Shown: positions 1 through 11,624, numbered from the stretch's first letter. The stretch is 64,000 bases of DNA from Patiria miniata (GCF_015706575.1 NW_024037076.1:5180777-5244776), one strand, 5' to 3'. Numbers and translations: made by a program. Notes: generated by a model from the letters alone, not told the origin.

Positions 1-89
1 ATTACTTATCACATTCACAGCACCATCTTTTAATTTCTATTGTAAAATGCTGCATAACTTTTGTTATCAAATAATGTCGCCAGTTTTAC

Positions 90-3000
90 CTATTGTGGTC
101 TTGACCGACTGACGAGTACTTGTATTCGCCGGGCAGACGGTTCACTTGAAGGTACTGATGGAGACGTGACTTGGCATTGGATAATGTCCAGTTGCCATGG
201 ATACCAGCATTCAGATCTACATTTTCAGACTGTTCCATGGTTGAAAAAAAAAAAAAGGTGAAAAACATAAGGATAGGCTTTTATAATTTATATCACAACT
301 ACCACAATCCTGCGCTACGCATAGTGATCTTTTACTTGAAAGGTAAACAACTTTTTTTTAGAGAGAGTAAAGATGGGAAATCACAATTACATGTACTTTT
401 AGCGAAACTTAACAATTTGTCAAAAATTCTGTTTGCGTAGTATACAAATATTGAATGCTTCGAGTGGTGCAGTAAAACTAGCCTCCCGAGGTGATCCATG
501 GACATTCTATTTTCCCCGAGGGGAAGCCGAGGGAAAATGGAATGCTCCATGGATCACCGAAGGTGAAGTGTTATAAAATATTTGTTTTATAACACTTCAC
601 CCACAGATTCTGCTTGGTTTTGATATTTTAAATTATTTAAATCTGAACACAGTTAAAATAAACTTCAATTTCAATACAAAATTGGTAAAAAATGTATTTC
701 TCTCTTCCAAACTACCCCTTCGCGAAATGTTTGAACCCAACTCTGTGGCGCGATCTCTTTGGAACAAAACGAACTACGCACAACGGGCAAACCAGCATGC
801 ATTAGCACACAAATACGGCGCCGTGGAAACAGTACTTTGGTTGCTAATGGTATAGTACTTTGGTTGCTACGGGTATAGTACTTTTGGCCGTGCACAGAAA
901 GATAGCAAAAATAGAAAGCATCATGTGACTCGCTCTCGGTGAATCAAGACACAGAATCTGTGGATGAGGCGTTATAAAGCAAAATAACACGCTCATTTGC
1001 TGATTGTGCATTTCCGTTTAGGGGGTATCGGCTTCGATGGCGCACTGGTATGGAATACAAACGCAGATATGCAAATAGACGTAAAAAATACGTACAAACT
1101 TTCTCCACAATACATACAAAATTTCTAGTTCTCCATAGGTTTGTGTATAAACATGGATGCGCCCAGCAGGTTTCACTTTGTACATGAGTTAGCGCTCTAG
1201 TAATTTAATATAGCTCTATGTGCTGCACATTTAACAACTGTTGACTGCTGTGATGTGGGACATGATGTTTTTAAAGATATAGTCCATCATTTGTAATTTG
1301 TGCATTTTGTTCGTTTGAAGCAACAAAAGTGTTCAAAATCTAATTAAGGATACTGAACAACTAACCTGATGAAGTTTCAGCTCAGCTTCAGCTGTGTATT
1401 CCGAGAAAAATAACATTCTAGGATCTCAATTTCAATTCAAAAGTTGCTGAATCATGTTTTGAATTGTTTTGAATTGCAGCTATACGCGATGTCGCGCACT
1501 GATCCGACGAATTATAGCAACCGCGCGCGCCTGTGCGTCATGCCAATGCTTGCGCGCGCTGCGCCGAACAACAAAACGAACTACTAATTTAAGTTTTCCT
1601 ACAGTGCATCTTGATACGCACCGTTGGAAAGGCCTTCTTTCGTTGATTACTTCAAAATGATAGCTTGCCAGAAAGATTAATTTCACAGGGAGTTTAGTCC
1701 ACTTACTATCTTTCAACCAAGTATGTTTTTCAACAATAATACACCAGTTACTTTTTCGGATGGCTGCAAATGATGGACTATAGCTTTAACACCCGAGGGG
1801 TGCATAACACTTGAGGCGAAGAAGAGGGTGCTATGCCCCCCGAGGGGTTAAAAACAGTCAAAGCTCCGTTTCTCAATCATCTCAAACCGGTACATGTATC
1901 TCACCTCTTCTAGTTTTCTCTTCTCCCCTCTAGTGTCAAAGAAGTTGCGCTGGTAGGATGGCATCCCGCCTTCCCGCTGACCTTGCTGCTCAAAACTAGA
2001 AGAAGCTTTGTTGAAGAATCAAACATTTTTACGGTTCAATTTTAAATGTTTTTTCATAACTTTTTAAAATAGAATTTTAGAAATATTTACTTCAACCTTC
2101 CCTTTTAACCCTAACCTTCCCCAATCCTGCAAAATCCTCTTTGCAAACTGGAGGATTTTGCAGGATTGAGGCTATATGGCAAACATGTGTGGCTGATTTT
2201 GGAGGATGCTCTGTGTCAAGGTCTTGGGCTGGACCTTTTGTTGTGTATGCTCAGCCCTGCATACATTTAGGCCTCGATTATAAAATCCTCTGCACTGCTC
2301 CAGGATGTCACTGGCTCTGCCTCAACATATTGACAGTGATTTCTGGAAGATTTTGCAGGATTGAGGCAGTGGTCCCCCCTCCAAGGACCAAGTAAATAAT
2401 AGTCTCAAGCATCCTCTGATATCATGGCACCTGGTGTGCTGACGTGTTCAAGAAGAGTTGAATTTTTGTATCAATTTCGACGACGGTCGGCCTACCAAAA
2501 AGCTGCATTTTCTCAAATACCGCCCCAATTTTAACAAATTTAATTAGTCAACATTTTGTTTGCAATTGGTTACACATGTCTGAACGGGTGCAAGCCAGCT
2601 ATAGTCTGGTTCCCTGACCTGACAATTCCAGTACTACCCATAAATGCACACCACTACAATTAACTCAGCAAATTTCCCTTGTTTCCCTTTCCTAAATGTA
2701 CACCCCTGCCCTGCGAGAATGTTGAAACACCTGAATGTGTTATCAACTCATAAATGAAGGGTTTGGAATATTCCATTACCTTGTGGTGGGGCTGCCGAGT
2801 CTCCAACAGCAAGATGAGGGGCAAGGGCCACTCCCGACGGCAACTCCGACGGCGGCTGACCGTCAGACTCTTCTGGTTTGGGCTGAAATGCAAGGAAAGG
2901 AATTGTGAGTGCCGCAGAATTGTGTTTGCTGGGCCAAGACAGCTAGCCTAGTGTCATCTTTGTGCCTAACTGACTGACCGACTGACTGACTCCCCGACTG

Positions 3001-6000
3001 TCATCTGTGAATTAGACTTGCCAAAATCTCCCCTTGGCCCTAAAATTTGACTACACCGGTCCAAGAGTGTCAGCCTATTGGTAAGCTCTTGCAAACTGCA
3101 CAGCTGCATTAGTCCTGTGCCCAAGCCCTTCATATGAAAGTGTGTAACGCTGGTGTGAAAAACACTTAATGGCATTTCATTTTTAGGAGTTGTCGGACAA
3201 ACAAGTAGGAAATTCAAGAAAAAAAGTAGATAAAGTAGGAGCAACGTAAAAAAGTAGGAAAAAGTAGGAGTGTTTGAACATGTTGAAAGCCTGCCATTGA
3301 GAAACCATTGTGCACGCGATTGTACAAAGCAACTGCCTCGTGACAGATTATCTGAACAATAGCTAGCACAATGCGTTCGCCATTGAAGGGGGCCTTCGTG
3401 ATAGCATTGATGGTATGCCCTGATTGGACCATTGAACGGCTTGTCTTTGAAAAAAAGATTTTCTGGGTTTAAACCTTTTGAGCATTGAATTCAAATTTTT
3501 TATTTGCTTGACTAGTCTAGGGGCTAGACGTTGTTATGGTTTGATACGCGATAACCTGCCGCCGCGATAACCCGTCGCCGCGAGAGGACGTTATCACGAT
3601 CAACCAATATGACCCACAAGTGGTCACTAACAACGTCTAAGGAAAAACGTCTAACAACGTCTAACAACAAACGTCTAACAACGTCTAAGGAAAAAATAAA
3701 ATGGGGGAAATTATTGCACATGTATTCGCTACTTCTGCAGGCAATGACGGTCCATTTGCACACAAAGACTTGCTGCAAATTGAAGAGTTTGGTTCGGAAT
3801 TACCATGTGTATGTACTATAAAATGTTTTGAATGCGCGCTGCATATATTAGGCCAAACAGGTGCCTGCGCATTACACAACCGATGCGAGATTCCGTAGAC
3901 GTTTTTGGTGACCGTTCGTGGGTGATATTGGTTGGTTGTGATAACGGCCTCTCGCGGCAGTGGATTATCGCGACGGCGGGTTATCGCAAACCATAACAAA
4001 GTCGAGCCCTTAGACTATTGCTCGACTTAAAACAGAAACAAAAGCCCACCATTGATTGCACCGGCAGGTCTGATTCCCTGACTTCTCCCACCCGTACGAG
4101 GTACATCAGGAAGTCCTTGGCAGCATTAGCCTGGGCCTCCTTCTTCCCGGTCGAGTTCCCAGCCCCGACATAGTTGTAGCCGGGCACTCGAACCTGTGGG
4201 GTGGATTAAAAAAGGTCATTAAAGGAAATTGGTTGGAAAATGCTGTAAAAGTGGTTGTTGCACCCATACACTGTACATATTTATGAGCTATTTATTGCTT
4301 CTTTCATTGGTTGAAGCAATCGTGGAACTCCGCATGGGGTGCTAAGCACGCACCAACACCTTTTTTTTGCAAAGAGGACATTGGAGGATTTGGGAAGGGT
4401 AGCGTTAAAGATAACGAAATACAATCTAAGAAAATTGATGGCAACTGTGAGAAAAACAGCACTGGCAATCTTGGGAAAAATCTCACGAAAGCGGTACATG
4501 TTTGGAAAAAAGACTGCATCCTCCTTTTTCCAAAAAAGTTCCAATGAGAAACTAGTTTTCTTTTTTTATTTGGCTTAACCAAAAACTTCCTCTAGCAATT
4601 TCTCTGCTTTCATCTTGCTCACCATTGTGTCACCACGAACTGTAAACTGAGAGCACAATTTTACCATAAAAAGTCTGTTTTTCAAAAAAGGGCAGATCTA
4701 TTATTTGAACGATATTTTAAAAACCTTTTTTTTTAAACAGCTGCAAGCAATGATAACCGGTGAAAAAAAATACAGCAAGTTGCAAACTTGTGCGATCCCC
4801 CTGGCCTGCTGGCAGTATTTATACCATCAATTAGTTAGCACCATTTTTAGTTTACCTAATTGCAATCAACAATGACCTCATCTGACCCCTAGATGACCTT
4901 TGACCTCAAATGTCTGATGTCATCTTAAGTCTGCCTTATCCAAAGAGTATTGTTACCAAGATTGGTTGAGAGCAAAGTCTGACTTTTCATGACAGCACTT
5001 TTCATTTGAAACCAAAATCAACAATGACCTCATTTGACCCCTACATGACCTTTGACCCCAAATGTCTCAAGTTATCTGAAGTCCCCTACCCAAAGATTAT
5101 TTTCACCAAGATTGGTTGAGAATGAAGTCTGACTTTTCATATGACAGCCCTAAACAATGAAAAAACTTCCCCATAACGTGGTGTAGGCCTACCCATACAC
5201 ACAGACTAACATGTTTGTTTATGTTGTAAATCAAGGATTTTCTTTTGTTCCTCTTCCCTTTTCCTTTGTTTATACTCTAACTTTTTTGCAACAGCTCTCA
5301 TTGGTTTAGTTAACGTTTGGTTTTGTACACGTTTCCTAACCGAGGAGTCTTCGATTAGGTTCCTGTGCTCAATTCATCGATGAGGCCACAAAAAAAAATA
5401 GTTCTGCTTCCGATTACATGGCATTTGAAAATAGGGTACGTAGGTAGGGACAAATTTTTTTTGCCATTTTTTTTGTGTACGATCATATGGAGGCATCTGC
5501 GTGTAGTAAAAGGGTAAAAGGTAGAAATGGATGGTTTTTTTTTTTTCCCCCCCCTTATTTTTCCAATAAAACAATTAGGGTAGGGGCTGTCAGAATAGGG
5601 TAGGTAGGGAAACCGGAAGCAGAACTATTATTTTTTTGGCCTGATGTTGCACATAAGTATCCTCGAATTCCTCGATTTACACCATAAACAAACGCACACA
5701 AACCGACACACATTAAGGAATACACTAGTCCGAAAATTTGGGACTCTCAATACTGTGTATGATGAGAGTCCCAAAACTTAAGGTATCCATATCGTGCAAA
5801 TGTTTGTGCTGCATAATAAAACCAGTGTGAATCAAATTTGCAAGCTTCTTACTCACTACAGTTTCTTCAATAATCCCCGAAACTTTTGCCTCGCAAAGTT
5901 GCTGTTGTGAGCATTGCATCACCAAAAATTCAGCTTTTAATTATAATTTTACAGAGACTTATCGAAATCCATACGTGAGACATCACGTTGATGTGTACTG

Positions 6001-7215
6001 CAATGCATTGTGCAAAAAGACTCCTCAGCTATAACATTTTCATCGTGTAGATAAAACAGCGCCCTCTTGTTGATCTGAGTGAATGCAAAATGTTTCATTT
6101 AACAGAGGGCGCTATGTTCATTTGGCCATCGATTAAAAAACAAGTTAGCTGCAAGGCTCTACCTACACCTACCCAGAATACATTGGGAATCACACACACA
6201 TTTCCAGAGCATGGAGATTGACATGGATGGTTTTTGAACTGCCAAAAACTTGCCTTAATTAATTTAATTTAACCCTAACCCCCTAGGCCCTTGTTGCTTA
6301 CAACCATCCTACATTTTTCAAAATTGTCAGACAGTCCTGCCTCAAATGCATTATCCTCAATCCTCCAAAATCCTCCTCATTCCAAAACTTTGCACTCATG
6401 TTTAAATGAAGGATAACCAACGCCAAATCCTTCAAAATCATCAGACAGTCCTGCCTCAAAATGCATTCATCCTCAATCCTCCAAAATCCTCTTGTGCTTC
6501 ATTCACCATTCATCCTCAATCCTCCAAAATCCTCATGTGCTTCAATCACCATTCATCCTCAATCCTCCAGAATCCTCATTTGATTCAATCACCATTCATC
6601 CTCAATCCTCTAGAATCCTCCAAAACCGCCAGGAGGATTTTGGAGGAGTGAGGTGGGTTAGGGTTCAAATTGGATTCAAGGTCTCAAATTTCGCAGGTGA
6701 CATGCTTGCAACTATATCATTTTGATGTATGTGTTGTGTGGGCATTAATTAGCCAAATGGTGAGTAAAAAATGTCAGTAGTAATTTTGCACGTTTTTATG
6801 CACTCACGGTCCCAGTCTGGGAATACACTATCACAATCCCCCTTTTCGGCTTAAAAGCCAGGGGGATAAAATCGTCGCGTCAGTGCAACAAGGTCGTAAC
6901 TCCATTCTGCAACAAAGTCGTATCTCGTGCGAATACGCTCCGTGCAACAAAGTCGTATCTCGACGTCCATTGACTTTGCATGTACATCCGGGTTATTTTA
7001 AGCGAGATACGACCTTTTGACCTTTTCGTGTTTTGCGTCGTTCATGCCATTTTAGGAGATACGACCTTGTTGCACTGACGCGACGAAATCAGCACCTTAT
7101 GTACCTCACAAAGAAACCGCTGACGGTGCTTGGGGCCGGAGTTCTTGATCTCATAGTTTGGCGTCACTTTCTTTCTGCCGCAAAAGCTGTACAGGAAATT
7201 CTTGACGTCACCCAT
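90..7215 (-). CDS. DHX9: DHX9 / RNA helicase A, N-terminal part (5 exons; gene continues off the left edge)
   Basis: DEAH-box helicase that unwinds RNA and RNA:DNA duplexes, mainly in the nucleus. Only the N-terminal dsRNA-binding half is here. Exons: 7105-7215, 4062-4193, 2780-2882, 1905-1981, 90-229, all with GT/AG borders and compatible phases (0,0,1,0,2), giving 187 residues before the edge. The start MGDVKNFLY matches the vertebrate start. dsRBD1 (about residues 3-71) carries GYNYVGAGNST and KKEAQANAAKDF. The linker keeps LPSGVALAPHLAV. The last exon opens dsRBD2 with VDLNAGIHGNWTL and GEYKYSSVGQDHNR. The exon 4 acceptor (cagcaag) was chosen because only the second AG keeps the frame. 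The helicase core must lie left of base 1. Seen: motifs and splice sites. Known: family identity from DHX9. The 4062 donor (GTGCAA) is the least certain border. Confidence 0.93.
442..880. repeat. Hairpin repeat plus flanking segment, copy 1
   Basis: An inverted pair around 486-556 (GGTGATCCATGG against CCATGGATCACC) lies between two AATATT borders. The flank at 668-880 matches 42985-43200 closely, and the hairpin matches the one at 42786-42930 in layout and ends. It is therefore a two-part dispersed repeat with two copies in this window. It lies in a DHX9 intron. The family is unknown. Confidence 0.6.
2104..2395. repeat. CCTCAATCC-word foldback element, truncated copy
   Basis: It starts with AACCCTAACC and contains both orientations of CCTGCAAAATCCTC. 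It shares long stretches with 53038-53465, including the segment with TGTTGAGGCAGAGCC read on the other strand. The second terminus is missing. Confidence 0.65.
2396..2640. mobile_element. TTAA-type MITE, internal fragment
   Basis: Similar to the middle of the elements at 45648-46180 and 58575-59613: the phrase ATGGCACCTGGTGT, a decayed form of the GGTCGGCC palindrome, and a GGTTCCCTGACC segment in the same order. Both ends are missing. Confidence 0.55.
3513..4017. mobile_element. Mutator-like foldback element with 9-bp target duplication
   Basis: Imperfect inverted arms of about 110 bp (3513-3620 and 3905-4017) both begin TAGTCTA/GGGCT and contain TTATGGTTTG and CGATAAC repeats. The flanks TTGCTTGAC (3504-3512) and TTGCTCGAC (4018-4026) read as a 9-bp target-site duplication with one difference, which is typical of Mutator-like elements. 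The left arm runs into iterations of AACGTCTAACAACGTCTAAGG-type words. The core holds a 65-codon open frame (3701-3898) with no recognised domain. It sits just downstream of DHX9 exon 2. Confidence 0.7.
4855..5150. repeat. Tandem pair of about 150-bp repeats, each with a DR1 nuclear-receptor-like site
   Basis: Two copies of a unit share AATGACCTCAT, GACCCCTA, TGACCTTTGACC, ACCAAGATTGGTTGAGA and AGTCTGACTTTTCAT. TGACCTTTGACCT at 4894-4906 and TGACCTTTGACCC at 5046-5058 fit the DR1 consensus used by HNF4/RXR-type receptors. The pair lies in DHX9 intron 1. Whether it is bound is unknown. Confidence 0.6.
5383..5641. mobile_element. MITE, AGTTCTGCTTCCG family, copy 1
   Basis: Terminal inverted repeats of GGCC plus an A-run plus TAGTTCTGCTTCCG. 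The body contains CGATCATATGG and TAGGGTAGG words. The same element lies in the other orientation at 29748-30017, where it ends the actin-like gene. Confidence 0.8.
5642..6267. other. DHX9 intron 1, no recognisable feature
   Basis: AT-rich intronic sequence. No exon, repeat family or RNA gene was recognised on either strand. Confidence 0.5.
6268..6665. repeat. CCTCAATCC-word foldback element, near-complete copy
   Basis: Bounded by AACCCTAACCCCC and GGTGGGTTAGGGTT, an inverted telomere-like pair. The interior has at least five iterations of CATCCTCAATCCTCCAAAAT spaced by about 45 bp, with one reverse copy (AGGATTTTGGAGGA) near the right end. It belongs to the same family as 2104-2395 and 53038-53465. 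Confidence 0.75.
6873..7085. mobile_element. Small TIR element with CAACAAAGTCGTATCTCG words
   Basis: Perfect 26-bp terminal inverted repeats beginning CGTCGCGTCAGTGCAACAAG. AAAT lies on both sides (6869-6872 and 7086-7089), a possible 4-bp target duplication. The word CAACAAAGTCGTATCTCG is repeated inside. Its right end is 19 bases from the DHX9 exon 1 donor. Confidence 0.8.
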
Positions 7216-7295
7216 TGCTGTCTGCTTCTAGACATGTGATGACGGACTGAAACAAAACAGATTCTAAAAAGGTGAGGACTCCAACGTTATGTCTT

Positions 7296-7349
7296 CATGG
7301 TCCAAATGTTAAAAAAGGCGATAAGTTGGGTCCAAGTTACTCGGACTAG
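7296..7349. repeat. Half copy of the 9672-9806 palindrome
   Basis: Matches one arm of the palindrome at 9672-9806 (TCCAAATGTT, then GGCGATAAGTTGGGTCC, then TTACTCGGACTA). It lies about 80 bases upstream of the DHX9 start codon, so it may be in the 5' UTR or promoter. Confidence 0.7.
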
Positions 7350-7752
7350 TTGTGTACAAAGTCATGAAAGTCCATGGACATGATCATATGATGGACAACA
7401 ATTTAAGGCAGTGTATATTTTGCCGGAGACGGCAAACCTTTAGTAAACGTTAGTTTGCCGGATATGCACTGAACATGCGCAGTTACTGGTTTTTTGTACT
7501 TAAACATTTTCCGGTGACAAGTTTTAGTCTGGCTCCATGCCAAAATTATCGTTGTTACCTCGTATTCACAAGATGGGATTCAGACCATTTTATAATTTCG
7601 GACTTTATTTCCCTTTTAAAAAAAATCCTCCAGAGCCACAAATCTGAAAAAGAAAATGTAATACTCTGCAAAAAATGTTTGAGACATGTTAAAATAATAA
7701 AAGAAGAATATTCTTATTTATTTGGGGATGAGAAAAAAACCTTAAAAATGTG

Positions 7753-7822
7753 GTGCGGTCGGAATCGAACGCGAGTCATCCCGCTTACTAAAGCCTTTGC
7801 TTAACCATTACACCAAACGTGC
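7753..7822 (-). repeat. tRNA-like sequence (decayed SINE head or tRNA pseudogene)
   Basis: On the minus strand, TGGTGTAATGGTTAAGC fits an A box and GTTCGATTCC fits a B box about 30 bases later. The acceptor and T stems do not pair well, so this is not a working tRNA. It lies inside the outer element 7410-8918. Confidence 0.5.
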
Positions 7823-7848
7823 AACACAACTTTTGGTGGGAATTTAAT

Positions 7849-8790
7849 GAATGTCGGACACTTCGCCCCATTTCCACGTCGCCCCATGTCACTTCGCCCC
7901 TAACCACTTCGCCCCATCCCCACTTCGCCCCATTCCCACATCGCCCCATCCCCACTTCGCCCCATTTCCACTTCGCCCCATTCCCACTTCGCCCCATCCC
8001 CACTTCGCCCCAGCCGTTACACGTAAAAAAAAATCTCATCTATTTTTTTGGCTTAAAAAACAATTTCAACAGATTCACTAATTGCTAACCAACGGAAAGA
8101 ATTAGCCCATCACCAAATGAACAATTCATAACCAACCTTTCAGGCTCTCCCCTACCAAGAAAAAAGCTTGAAGTAAAAGATCCAACTTTGTTCCCAACCC
8201 GGCTATACCAACCCGTCTCCCACTTATCTGAGAACGACAATACCTTTGACATCCTAATTTCACTCTTGGAGGAACCAATCTCATCTAAATGAAGTTGTAA
8301 GTGTCACATATCAGACAAATTTTGACGGAACATTTTCCTCAAGGCAGTGAGTTCCTTTTAACTCACTGACCCATACCTACGGATTCTTTTGAATCCAGCC
8401 GCTTCCAGCGGCTGATGATTCACAAGCCAATAGGAGAGGCGTCTCTGAATGGGATAGAGCCATCATTTCTCTCATCTGTGTCTCGAGCACCTCATCAGAG
8501 AGTTTGTATTTTTCCTAAGTTTCTAGAATTGGGAGCATTTATTATCTGGGGTCTTTGGCAGTTTATTTGGTCTGCACCCCTAGCCTTCACCTTTTTCATA
8601 CTACATGGGGCGAAGTGGGGATGGGGCGAAGTGGGGATGGGGCGAAGCGGGGATGGGGCGAAGTGGGGATGGGGCGAAGCGGAGATGGGGCGATGTGGGG
8701 ATGGGGCGAAGTGGGGCGGGGATGGGGCGAAGTGGTTAGGGGCGAAGTGACATGGGGCGACGTGGAAATGGGGCGAAGCGTCCGACACCC
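7849..8790. mobile_element. Foldback element with ACTTCGCCCCATCCCC arrays and 9-bp target duplication
   Basis: Each arm starts TGTCGGAC and continues CTTCGCCCCATTTCCACG, then a tandem array of ACTTCGCCCCATCCCC-type words (7858-8012 and, inverted, 8606-8782). GAATTTAAT flanks both sides (7840-7848 and 8791-8799), an exact 9-bp duplication as made by Mutator-like transposases. The central 0.6 kb has no coding potential. The layout is also that of the sea urchin TU foldback elements. Confidence 0.8.
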
Positions 8791-9200
8791 GAATTTAATA
8801 CATCTTATAATTCAGCCCTATTTTAAAGAGTACAGCGCCCTCTGTTGATATGGATTGCCGCCGGCAAACCTTTAGTAATCGTTAGTTTGCCGTCATTACC
8901 TCCGGCAAAATATCCACTATCAAAATTTAATGGAGATTCAAGAACATTTTCAAAGTATCTTCCTCACAAAATTTAATGTTTCTCAGTCCCAGATTCATGC
9001 CTTTTCAACATATTTGCAATGACTGATCTTCATCATGTTCAATGAGATGATGTTCATTTCAAACAAGTGAGAATGTTTACCTTTAAATTTCCAAAGATAC
9101 GCGAGCCAGCGGAAGTGCGGACCTGACCGTAGACGACCACGTTTTAATACCGTTTTAATTAAGCGGTCGCTTGGTGGCGCCGTACAGCACACGCGGGCAG

Positions 9201-9280
9201 CTGTTTCATGTAGTCATATGTGCCCCGCGCCGTCTTACTTTGGGTTTTTGGTGCGGGGCACATATCAGTACATGAAACAG
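9201..9280. repeat. 80-bp hairpin
   Basis: Arms CTGTTTCATGTA...ATATGTGCCCCGC and the inverse GCGGGGCACATAT...TACATGAAACAG surround a 17-25-base loop. It is a short MITE-like palindrome with no homologue noticed elsewhere in the window. Confidence 0.7.
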
Positions 9281-9671
9281 TCATTGATTAAGCGCGACTT
9301 GTTTTTCTTCAATAGTGACGTCACACACGCGCGCAATGAATTATGCATCAGTCATGTCAGTGAAATAGACTGTGCAACTCGGCAGACACATTTAATTGTG
9401 AGCGGTAAGTTCAGACTATTTTGTTCTTTTTTCAAAATTACCGGTTGTTTGAAACAATTTGAGGGGTCTTATGGAATGTCATGAATGTGTGGATCTATCC
9501 AGGGTTACTGTCTTCCTCATTTGTATTTTCTTTATCGGTTTTTTTGGGCCTTGTTCTCGCGAGGGCATGCACAAAATGCATACCGTCATGACGACCGTGT
9601 AAGTGCTACCAAAGTATGGCAAATCGGTGGAGCGTTTGTATGGAGGGGTACCCGTAATTCAACGCTCCACT

Positions 9672-9806
9672 TAGTCCGAGTAACTTGGACCCAACTTATC
9701 GCCTTTTTTAACATTTGGACATGGTCTGGCTTACTATCGCCAGACCATGTCCAAATGTAAAAAAAGGCGATAAGTTGGGTCCAAGTTCATGAAGTTACTC
9801 GGACTA
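9672..9806. repeat. 135-bp near-perfect palindrome (MITE)
   Basis: Arms of about 60 bp: TAGTCCGAGTAACTTGGACC, then AACTTATCGCC and CATTTGGACATGGTCTGGC, facing their reverse complement across a short centre. The right arm has a 9-base insertion (CATGAAGTT). A half copy lies at 7296-7349. Confidence 0.85.
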
Positions 9807-10388
9807 CGCCACATACAAACTTATCGCGAAAATTCACCTATGCAAATTGGGGTCAACACGCCCCTCATTATGACGTCAACGTTGAGTTCGTGCTTGCGCT
9901 CATGCCATCAATTTCAGCCCGACTCACTTCAGTTTTATGAATGAAATCATTATGCATCGGAGAGTGAACATGCCAGAAATTTACAGTAGAAAAGCTCATG
10001 ATATCTGCTTTCTTTTGCCGAAGAAAGCGTCAAAATCGATGAACTATTGCCTGAGTTTTGACAGTTCAAACATTTTTTAGCGTGTTTTTTTTTAGGAACC
10101 AAAACTTCTTATTTTTCGACGGAGTCCATCTTTTTAATCCTAAATTTCTTTCTTCTCGAATTTGGTTGGGGAAAACCTGAATTAGTTCCATATAGAACAG
10201 GTTTTCAGCTTTTTAGTGGTGTGGCACATGTGGGTGGTCGGTCTGATACGGCGATGGTCGCGAGCAATATGCATAAAAATTGCTCGCTGGAACTGCCCAA
10301 AATTGCGAATGATAGTGAAGTAATCACGTGATATAAACACGTGCAACGTGCATGAGATATATATAGCTCAGTGGAAGACGGTTACGAA

Positions 10389-10426
10389 GATTAAAGGGAT
10401 CCCGTTTGATTAAAGGGATCCCGTTT
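10389..10426 (+). repeat. Perfect 19-bp tandem duplication
   Basis: GATTAAAGGGATCCCGTTT is present twice head to tail. The two copies are identical, so it is probably recent. Confidence 0.9.
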
Positions 10427-11624
10427 GATGAAATGTGTGTGTGTCTCTTTTTTTCTGTCCCTTTTCCCCTGTATCCCGATGCGACGGGGTTGGGCGGTGG
10501 GTTGGGGTGGGGATGGCCCGCGGGTGGGGCGGGGGAGGCCTGCAGGTGGGGTGGGGGAGGGGGAGGGGGAGGGGATGGGGTGGGGGCGGGGGAACAAAGA
10601 CACAGTGGGTGGAATATGCACATTCTTTGGGTGAAGGGTGAAGGGCCATTGCATATATCCAAACACCTTGAGGGGCGGGGTGGGGTCCCCTGGGTGGGGG
10701 AAAGGAACGGGAGGGGGGTACTGAGAACCAGGATAATGGAATATTTCCTGTCTTTCATTTCTAACACCTGCACCATATCAGGACCCCATGGAAGGGGAGT
10801 GCACATAAGGGGTTGCCGGTGGAGGGGGGGGGGGAGGGCGCGTGGGGGAGGATGCCTCGTGAGTGTAGAGGGGGGTCGGGGGTAGAGTACTCAAAACCAG
10901 GAAGCTTAAAATCCGGGGGGGGGGGGGCTCAAAAGGAGGAGGGTGGAATTTCACATTTCCTTTTCTTTTTTTCGGTCCTTGCAACATATCCCGACCCTAG
11001 TGGCCGGTGGGTGGTGGGGGCCCCCACCAACACAGAAATCTTGATATGCAAATTAGGTAAACAGCGCCGCTCATTATAGCATCATCATGAAATTCTTGCT
11101 GACGCGCATGCCATCTACTTCGGCCAATTTTCGGCCAGACTCCTTCAGTTTTATGAATAATATCACTGTAGGCCTACATCGGAGGATGCACCTGCCAGAA
11201 ATTTACATGCTGAAAGCAACAGAATGATGTCCGCCTCCTTTTGCCGAGACAGCGTCAAAATGAAAGGGTGAGTTTTGACGATTAAAATATTGTTTTCGCG
11301 TTTTCCTTTTTGGAACTCAAACTTCGTATTGTCCAAGGGAGTCCATCTTTTCAATCCTGTTTTTCTTCCTTCCAACATTTTGTTTGAAATCAAATGAATT
11401 AATTCCGAGTAGTTAAGTTTTTTAGCTGGCGAATGGTGTGGCCTAAGTGGGTGGTCGGTTTAATAGTGCGATGGTCGCGAGCAAAATGCATGGAAGTTTA
11501 TCACTGGAACTGCCAAAAATTGCGAATGATTGTCAATTATTGATCACGCCGGCTTTATCCGGCCCGCCGGCACCGCGCGCGTTCTAATAAAAACCCAAGA
11601 TTAATAAAATGATCGGTTACACCT

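Larger units (their letters stand above)
7410..8918. mobile_element. TIR element split by a later insertion
   Basis: Left end AGTGTATATTTTGCCGGAG and right end (reverse complement) AGTGGATATTTTGCCGGAG. Each end is followed by the same hairpin, CGGCAAACC...GGTTTGCCG, around CTTTAGTAA. The interior is interrupted at 7849-8790 by another element with its own target duplication. It lies 200 bp to 1.7 kb upstream of the DHX9 start codon. No transposase frame was seen. Confidence 0.7.

Noticed and set aside
3701-3898. 65-codon frame in the core of the element at 3513-4017
   Set aside because: Too short and without a known motif; kept only as a note on possible capture.
7753-7822. Functional tRNA gene on the minus strand
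   Set aside because: A and B boxes are present, but the acceptor and T stems do not pair, so it was called a SINE or pseudogene.
10324-11079. Several long overlapping open frames on both strands
   Set aside because: They follow G-rich and C-rich base composition (poly-Gly, poly-Pro). They are not shared between the four repeat units and have no recognisable domain.
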